DNA from: Micromussa lordhowensis
Taxonomy: Eukaryota > Cnidaria > Anthozoa > Scleractinia > Lobophylliidae
DNA: 64,000 bases
Direction of reading: 5' to 3'
Assembly: GCA_964020085.1 (NCBI GenBank)
Contig: OZ026608.1
Location: forward strand, 20,465,623 to 20,529,622
The notes under the pieces were generated by a model, which worked only from the letters and a program-made list of their open reading frames with translations, searched no databases and was not told where the DNA came from. The position numbers and the translations under genes are program-made. This document shows, in pieces, positions 57,621 through 64,000 of the stretch (its first letter is position 1; every line of letters begins with the position of its first letter).

Positions 57621-58106
57621 ACAAGTCATAACAGACCATTTATAACTCTTTCAATTTTGTGCAACTGTTTTTAAATTCTGGTTATTTTCAATTCGTATCG
57701 ACGCGCAGTATTTTAAAAACCTTTAACACCTTTACTACCCCCTGTAATTTTGTAGAAGTAAACGATCTGAAAGCACTGACGTTCTTTTGCGAGTAAATTG
57801 TTGATGTTTTAGAAAAACGTGAGTGCAATTCATAATAGCCTGACCAACATGTGAAGCCAAAAGCGCGATTTACTCAATACACGAGAGCCAAACAAGTCAC
57901 GCGAAAGAAAAAACGTGAGCGCATTTTTTAATTGCGTGACTACATGCGAGTTCGGTCCAAACGTGATTGCAATTATCCCACGAGCGGGCTTTATTTAGGT
58001 GCTATATAGCCAGTTTTGCCGTCGACGTATCTTAAACGGAACAAAACATTTGAGCAGAACTTAGAGCTTCTTGCCCCTCATAATCCCGGATTACGGTTAG
58101 TTCGTT

Positions 58107-58330
58107 TTCGAATGGGGGCGTTTTTATAACACGAAATGACGAAATGTCACTCCAGTTAGCCTAAACAGCGCTTCGTTTAGCCTAAATAGCGTGTCGGTTA
58201 GCCTAAATAGCGCTTCGGTTAGTCTAAATATCACTGACTTGAAGGTGGTTAGCTCTCAATAATTGTATGGGTTAACCGCATCCCACATTGTTAAGTGCAT
58301 TTCGTGTTTTAAAAACGTCCCTCGAATGGA
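58107..58330. mobile_element. TIR element with internal 21-bp repeats
   Basis: The ends TTCGAATGGGGGCG / TATAACACGAAATG and CATTTCGTGTTTTAAAAACG / CCTCGAATGG are inverse copies. Inside, the 21-bp phrase TTAGCCTAAATAGCGCTTCGG is repeated about four times with changes. Confidence 0.75.
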
Positions 58331-58857
58331 ACTAGGTTCCTTCGCTTGTATGGGTTAACACTTTTCTATATATGACAAACAAGGTAAGATTAATGATTTG
58401 AACTGTTTAGTCAAAAATTTCCATGCGTGTCTACAGAATCACCTATTTTTGTGGAAACAAAACTCGTTTTCCGGAAGCAAAATTAGCTACATTTCTGAAC
58501 TTTCTTCTAAAGTTTTCTCCAGTAGAGTTTTCTCCAGTAGCTCTCCGAGCAAACGGCAATGTGTTCAAGAAAATATGCTTGCAGCTACCATTTTTACCAT
58601 GCAGCGGTAATATTAATTGCATTGCTGCAGTATTTATTGCCTAAGAACTGTTTGTGGAGGCCTCATGCATGTGACAAGTCACGAACGATATAGGTGAAGG
58701 ACTCTTGGTGTTTCTCTGAGTACTATAGCGGCAACAGCTGAACCGAGGCACTTCCGGACCATCGATAAAAATTTTGAATTTGTTTGTACGCTATTCATTA
58801 ATAAACAAATTATTTTTTAATTGTTTTTGACATTGTGAAGTTCCAGAAAACATTCAT

Positions 58858-58990
58858 CCCACAGAAGGGATTGGAATTTCCTGGGGGGAGGGGGGTTCTC
58901 TAAGACCAACATTAAAGAATTTACCAAACTTACTTGGAATTTCTAGAGGGGTGGGTGGGGGGTCCTTGGAAAAAAATCCCTTCTGTGGGG
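58858..58990. mobile_element. Short MITE with CCCACAGAAGGGATT ends
   Basis: CCCACAGAAGGGATT and AATCCCTTCTGTGGG are exact inverse copies, 133 bp apart end to end. It sits about 55 bp upstream of the first supported exon of PP2C-like gene B. Confidence 0.75.
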
Positions 58991-59051
58991 GAGGACGTGA
59001 AGTGTATTTGTGGAACTTTTGACTTCTTCTTTTTCGTTTGTTAGAGAAATA

Positions 59052-60013
59052 ATGGTGCGGCAAAATGAAGTACATTGGAGTAAGCGCTACTGCGACCTCC
59101 CACACCACAAAATTGTACCACCCTGTAGAGAAATACATGCTGCGGCTACAGGACCTGAAATGGGTGTTAGCAACATCCCTCCAGGCCGTGAGCCGTTTGG
59201 CAGATGGACAAACCGGCACCCTAGAGCTTATGGCATTGGAACCTCACTGTATGACTGTGATCCTGTCACGAACTGCACTTCTGGAGACCCAATTGCTGAT
59301 GTCTATGCAGTGGTAGCTGGAGAAAACAGTGGCATTCTAGCACTGGCTGATGGCGTAGGTTGGGGTGAAAAGTCAAGACTTGCTGCCCGTTGTGCTGTTG
59401 CAGGCTGTTTGCAATATTTAAGCAGTCATTTGTACACAGCAAACACCACTCACGACATTATGAGTATTCTACTTGAAGCATTTGGCCATGCGCATGAGTG
59501 CATCAAGGATAACAATGCAACAACGACGACGTTATGTGTAGCTGTCGTTTGTCAACTTAAAGCGAGTGAAAGGTGGGGTCTCTGTGTAGTCAATGTTGGT
59601 GACAGCCTCGCATTTGCATACAGGACAGGTAAAGGTGTACAAGAAGTGACCATTGGCTCGCACTATGACAACGAGGAAAGAGACATGCGTTGCCCAGGGG
59701 GATCACTTGGCCCTGTTGATGGTTATAATCCAGACTTGAGAAATCTGACTTTCTCGTTTACTGTTCTTGACCCTGGAGACATTGTCTTCCTCACAAGTGA
59801 CGGAATTTCGGATAACTTTGATCCCGTAATTGCACCATGTAGACTTTGTGAGATTCCTGCCGACCATGACATTCCCCAGTATCAAGCACATGACACACCT
59901 ATAGCGAGACACAAGGCAATGCTGGATGACATGACTAAGGTAAATGCTGTTAGAGAAAGATTGACACCCCTCAGTCTGAAGCTAAAAGTATAGTTGATTA
60001 CCGCTCCTCAAAC

Positions 60014-60053
<40 letters not shown>

Positions 60054-60707
60054 CTGTCAAGGAGGTTTAGATCCCCGGTCTTAATTAGCATGGATTTTGA
60101 CAGTTTTCCTTCTCCATTTAATACTCCTTAGTTACTCATGATAAAACATTTGAGAGAGTGTTTCATCAGCTATCCAAACACATCTACCACCCCAAAGGGA
60201 CGATTAAGTGCAGCGAAGAGACACTTGGTCATGGTGCCAGAGACAACAAGCCCCTTTGAGGACTTCTCAGTCATGGTATACCAGAGATAACTGACTAATC
60301 ATTTGTTTACTTAGGTTATCCAGGAAGAAGGACCTGAAGATCAAGTATCAGCGATGGGAGTCTGCGGAAAACTCATTTCACATGTGTGTAAATCCACTCA
60401 GACAAAGCGTTCGTTCCTGGAACAAGTAAATCGTGATGATCACAATCTGGTTGCGTCAAACAGGGAATTTCGCACAGCAGAGTTGCCAGGGAAGTTAGAC
60501 CATGCTACAGTTGTGGCATTCGAGGTGGGCCAATTCTCTTCAGAGTCACTGGGGTTAGGGCCAGGAGGACAAGCTTGTGGTAAGAGAAGACGAAGCCTGT
60601 TCAGTGAGTTTATTTCTGGACTCTCCAAGAGGAGGGCATCAGTGGATGATCGCTTGGATGAACACGATATGTCTAGCAGCAGTGACTCTTTTACTGAGCT
60701 CTACTGA
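59052..60707 (+). CDS. PP2C-like domain protein of CG9801 type, paralogue B, first exon uncertain
   Basis: Supported exons are 59045-59939 and 60315-60707, in phase. The second ends ...DSFTELY and a stop. The acceptor at 59045 is in phase 2, as in paralogue A, so an upstream exon like 47422-47597 would be expected. I did not find it, and the ATG at 59052 (MVRQNEVHW) is used here. From it the product is about 426 residues. The same motifs are present: LALADGVGWGEKSR, VVNVGDSLAF, FLTSDGISDNFDP. Compared with A it lacks about 18 residues before the REPFGRW-like segment. It also lacks about 37 residues after CEIP, the Ser-rich DSMLDEISKSESK region. Frame and key residues are intact, so it is likely still expressed or very recently duplicated. 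Confidence 0.8.
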
Positions 60708-60777
60708 CTGTTTGGAAACTAACTGGCTCTATTAAATCAAGTACATTTATTTTTATATTAATTTTACTGACATTGCA

Positions 60778-61616
60778 TTAACCCTTTGACTCCCAAGCGC
60801 GAATATACGCACACCGAGTGGTAGCGCTCTTTGTACCACTTGTGACGTCATCAATTTAAATGCCATCAGATATTCTTGATTATTATACATTGTAGTTACC
60901 ATCTGTCTTCTCATTGGCTAAAAGCCTACTGTTAATTCTGGGGAACAGCGCAACCTACAGATTATTCACTAATCTCTACCTACAGATTAGTGAATAATCT
61001 GTAGGTTGCGCGCGCAATGCATGATTTCCAAGGGTAATCATGCCAACTTCGCGCATGTCGTGTTGCTTGCTGTCAGTGAAGAAGCAGAAACATGACTTCC
61101 AAGTTTTTGCGTTCGTTCAATGTATAATAAAACAATTATTAGATTCGGTTTTTGTGATATCCAGAATAATCAAGGTCTCGGTAAGGGTTATCAGCCTCAG
61201 CCTTCGGCTTCGGCTGATAACTCTTACCTCGACCTTGATTATTCTGGATATCACAAAAACCTCATCCAATAATTGTTTATAAGCAGTTAGTAGATCTAGG
61301 ATAGATCTATCCGCTAAACAGTCGGTTTTGGACATCGAGGACACCCTGATGTAGCAAATTGAAAAACAACGTTATCAGTTTTGGTGCAAAAAATGGGGGT
61401 AAAATAGCCCATTATACCCAGAATTGATTATGCGCATGCAGCAAATTAAAATATTGTACATGTTTGTACCTAATCTTCAGGAAATCTATCTTTTTGGTAA
61501 GAAAAGAGGTTTTCTCGGCAAAACTTAGGCCCATTAAGAGTCATGGCAGCCACAAAACTGATTTAATGGGTTTAAAACGGCGAAAATTGATGAAAATTTG
61601 GGAGTTAAAGGGTTAA
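60778..61616. mobile_element. TIR element with TTAACCCTTTGACTCCCAA ends, containing a nested palindrome
   Basis: The left end TTAACCCTTTGACTCCCAAG pairs with the right end TTTGGGAGTTAAAGGGTTAA. The interior resembles 28760-29170. A 53-bp hairpin at 60954-61006 and a palindrome of about 150 bp at 61131-61281 (AAACAATTATT arms) appear inserted within it. Confidence 0.7.
61131..61281. mobile_element. Near-perfect palindrome, about 150 bp
   Basis: AAACAATTATTAGATTCGGT ... ATATCCAGAATAATCAAGGT pairs with ACCTTGATTATTCTGGATAT ... ACCTCATCCAATAATTGTTT. The centre is GCCTTCGGCTTCGGCTGATAA. Open frames on both strands here mirror each other and are not genes. Confidence 0.8.
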
Positions 61617-61736
61617 TAAAATGAAATTAGTCTAAAAGGCTTTTGAATTGGTTCTTAAATTTCAATTCCCATAATTTTCTTTTGTTGTAGCAGAGTTTCA
61701 CTGAACATTTTTGGTTGTGGTACATTTAAATTGATA

Positions 61737-61930
61737 GCTAGTCTGCTGGCAGCCAGTTTATTCTCTTAGGGTCACTTAGATGAGAGTTAAGCTATCGTGA
61801 ATGCAATGATATGGTCCTGGCCGAGTAGGGAAGAAGGCGAGACAACAGCGGTATGGATGAGTAGGCTAAAGCATCTCGCCTCATAACCCGTGCTGAATTC
61901 CCAGAGAAAAACAGACTGCCAGCAGTCTAT
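61737..61930. mobile_element. MITE with TAGTCTGCTGGCAG ends
   Basis: The left CTAGTCTGCTGGCAGCCAGT and right CAGACTGCCAGCAGTCTAT are imperfect inverse copies; about 190 bp between. Confidence 0.5.
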
Positions 61931-62469
61931 TTACAGCAGATCTTTGAAAAACTCATGATAAATGTGTAAAGTAAATTTAGAGAGGTCAGTATCATTGGCT
62001 TTTGTATCAAACTACAAAAGTTCTAGACATTTTATCATTTAGCACCTTTTGTCACCTAGTGTTACTTTCAGAAATGTACAGTGTAGAAGAAATTTTAGAA
62101 TATGCTAATTACAATCAAATATGAAATAATTTGTGCTGAGCCACTGAACCCAAGACAGATGAGTCACAGTAGACCACTAGGAGGATTTGTAATAAATTTA
62201 TAAAATATTGAAAATGCATGCCGCCTAGGGGTTAACATGAGGAAACGCTATGCAGTACACCTACTCCAAGTTTAGTTGCATTAGAACCCTTTGTTGTTTA
62301 CTAGCAAGGTGAAGTGCTCTTAATATTACATGAATTACATTTAAACATTTAGCGCACATAGGTTGTTGGTATTGAATGTAGTGCCATTGTACATATGTCT
62401 ATGATTTTTTGTAGATAGAAAAGAAAGAATGTGTTAAGTTATTCCAGTCTAGGAGGAAAAGAAAAAAAA

Positions 62470-63170
62470 ATTATTTGTGTTTATTTATAATTAAGTATTA
62501 AAAATTCAAATTATTGGCGCAATATTAATTCTGCAATAACATATACCTTTATATCTTTCTAACATGACAGTCACATTCGTTACGTTTTTTTACGCTGTTT
62601 TCTAAAAAAAGACAGACAGCATTTTCTTCGTGTTTCTGTCGAGTAAAAGAAACACTAACCTTGTGATTGTGAAGTTAGGAATAGCCTGAAATGTCAGTCA
62701 TCTCCCGCCCTCGGCCTTCCCCGGGCGAAGGCTGAGGGCGGGAGATGACTGACATTTCAGGCCAAGTTAGGAAGAACTCAAAAAAGCTGTGGAAACACTC
62801 ATTTGTTGGAGAAAATTGATATCTTTTAATTTGTGCTTGTTTGTAATTAAGTATTAAGAATTTGAATTAATGGAACAATAATTTTATTTAATTATATATA
62901 ACTTTATATTTTTCAATAATTAAACATTATTTCATTATGTAGTGATTTTCCTGATTATTAAAAAGTAGAAGTTTGTATAATATTATGTGTTTAGAAAAGA
63001 AAATATGCATGCTGATTGGCTGAAAATCCTGTTTCTAACAAAGCAGAAACACAGAAAAGTTGTAGCCACATTCGTATTTTCTTTAGGCTGTTTTCCCCAA
63101 AAAGATAGAAAACATTTTCTTTGTGTTTCTGTTGAGTAAAAGTCACACTCATGATTGTGAAAGTTTGGGA
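62470..63170. repeat. Diverged AT-rich direct duplication
   Basis: TAATTAAGTATTAAAAATTC at about 62490 recurs as TAATTAAGTATTAAGAATTT at about 62850. The block with TTTTCTTCGTGTTTCTGTCG and AGTAAAAG at 62620 recurs at 63117 as TTTCTTTGTGTTTCTGTTGA. The copies are 70-85% alike by eye and are separated by a hairpin. Confidence 0.6.
62689..62764. mobile_element. Perfect hairpin with about 35-bp arms
   Basis: GCCTGAAATGTCAGTCATCT and CCCGCCCTCGGCCTTC pair with GAAGGCTGAGGGCGGG and AGATGACTGACATTTCAGGC, leaving a CCCGGGC centre. A short MITE inserted within the duplicated block above. Confidence 0.75.
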
Positions 63171-63809
63171 GAACTCGAAAAAGCTGTGGAAACGCTCTGT
63201 CAGCTCGTGTTCACACTTCCCACATTTCTCATTTCCACTATCACTCAATATAAACACAGAAATATTTTTGATTTCTTAAATTTTAAATCAAAGAACTTGT
63301 GACTCTAATAAGGGAAAAACAATGATGGTTCCACAGGGTTGATAGCCTTAATACCAAATTATACCCTCTCTTAATATTGACCTTCCATTAACCCATTGAC
63401 TCCCGTGCCCGTAACTGGCCGTGATGAGCATTGGCCTTTGTTCCACTTCTGACCTGGTCACCTTCGACCAAAGTTGGCATCATCTATACTCAAGTTTTGC
63501 AGGAGGAACAGATCTTTCTAATGACACCCAGGTCAGAGTGATCGGCTTCATGGAGCCTGATATATGCACAGAAAAGCTCAGAAATTTGAGTGAAAAGGCA
63601 GAGCAAAATTTCCTGCGACTACACTTAGCTACCCTATGGCAAAAATTGCCCGTCTCAATGATGCTTTCTCCGATAGTTTTGAACTGGAAGCAAGCCCAGT
63701 AGAATGTCAATCACTGCCACAAAAAGATAAGAAAAGGAGGAAAGGAAGGGTGCAAAAAAAAAAAGCCTTAAGACGTGGGCCGCTTCTCTTTGATTTCTGC
63801 ACATGCCCG

Positions 63810-63893
63810 TTTGCATGTCGTTTATAAATTCACATGTGTTGGCTGTAATGCCTACTACATTGGTGAGACCACTCACCACATTTGTACAAGTGT
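63810..63893 (+). pseudogene. Retroelement fragment with GIY-YIG-like motif
   Basis: The frame reads VVYKFTCVGC then NAYYIGETTHHICTSV before losing similarity. This matches the start of the GIY-YIG endonuclease-like segment found in Penelope-like and some other retroelements (VYK-x2-C-x2-C-x3-Y-x-G-E-T). No reverse transcriptase is visible, so it is a short decayed piece. Confidence 0.5.
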
Positions 63894-64000
63894 AAAACCA
63901 ACAGCTGAGGCACTTAGATTTGTCTCTTTGTTTTTAATTCTTTTTCACTTTTTTTGTTTATTTTATTTAAATTGTTTATATTATTATTATTCTTTTTCAA
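63894..64000. other. Low-complexity T-rich end of window
   Basis: TTTTTCACTTTTTTTGTTTA-type AT-rich sequence; nothing else seen. Confidence 0.5.

Larger units (their letters stand above)
52284..59044. other. Spacer between the two PP2C-like paralogues
   Basis: No further coding exon found. It contains MITEs (listed) and a duplicated block at 55581-55660 and 57543-57620 that ends in donor-like sequence and may be promoter or first-exon DNA of paralogue B. Confidence 0.5.

Noticed and set aside
61040..61344. Two overlapping frames on opposite strands with similar sequences
   Set aside because: Both arise from the palindrome at 61131-61281.
63421..63827. Two plus-strand frames of 93 and 63 codons
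   Set aside because: They read as decayed mobile-element sequence with a frame change between them; no clear family could be named.

Overview
The window is animal nuclear DNA, AT-rich, with many short exons, GT-AG introns and dense small inverted-repeat elements. The gene content (a ciliary dynein intermediate chain, an ELM2/SANT corepressor, a CG9801-type PP2C-like protein) and the repeat types (a tRNA-headed SINE with a tail I recognise from coral sequences, foldback MITEs, frequent TACATGTA palindromes) point to an anthozoan cnidarian, most likely a stony coral. This assignment is inference; no marker in the window names a species. All exon models were built by hand from reading frame, splice sites and remembered family motifs.

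Layout. 0-8.8 kb, minus strand: 15 exons of a DNAI4/WDR78 orthologue, 5' end inside the window, C-terminal WD40 part off the left edge. 9.1-9.8 kb, plus strand: a candidate two-exon 41-residue membrane microprotein, head-to-head with DNAI4. 13.1-21.0 kb, minus strand: a complete or nearly complete 13-exon MIER1-type gene (ELM2 plus SANT). 21.1-24.3 kb, plus strand: a four-exon gene for a 90-residue single-pass membrane protein, whose transcript starts about 100 bp from the MIER start codon, so the two probably share a promoter.

25.8-36.8 kb is dominated by mobile DNA. There is a 1.6-kb element with 546-bp inverted arms whose only gene encodes the N-terminal and helix-turn-helix part of a DDE-integrase family protein and stops where the catalytic core should begin. 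A second, gap-interrupted copy lies 9.3 kb downstream. Between them is a multi-exon gene of more than 1,000 codons for an RNase H-like transposase-related protein with a C2H2 finger. 33.5-47.4 kb has no gene I can support, only SINEs, MITEs, microsatellites and a 200-N gap.

47.4-60.7 kb, plus strand: two tandem paralogues of a PP2C-like protein of the CG9801 type. The first has three exons and about 558 residues. The second is shorter, lacks two segments, and has no confirmed first exon. The remaining DNA to 64 kb holds MITEs, a nested TIR element, a duplicated AT-rich segment and a fragment of a GIY-YIG-bearing retroelement.

The cellular genes are independent housekeeping, cilium or signalling genes with no operon-like link. 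The most unusual structure is the foldback element, because its inverted arms contain the beginning of its own coding region, so both strands encode the same N-terminus.
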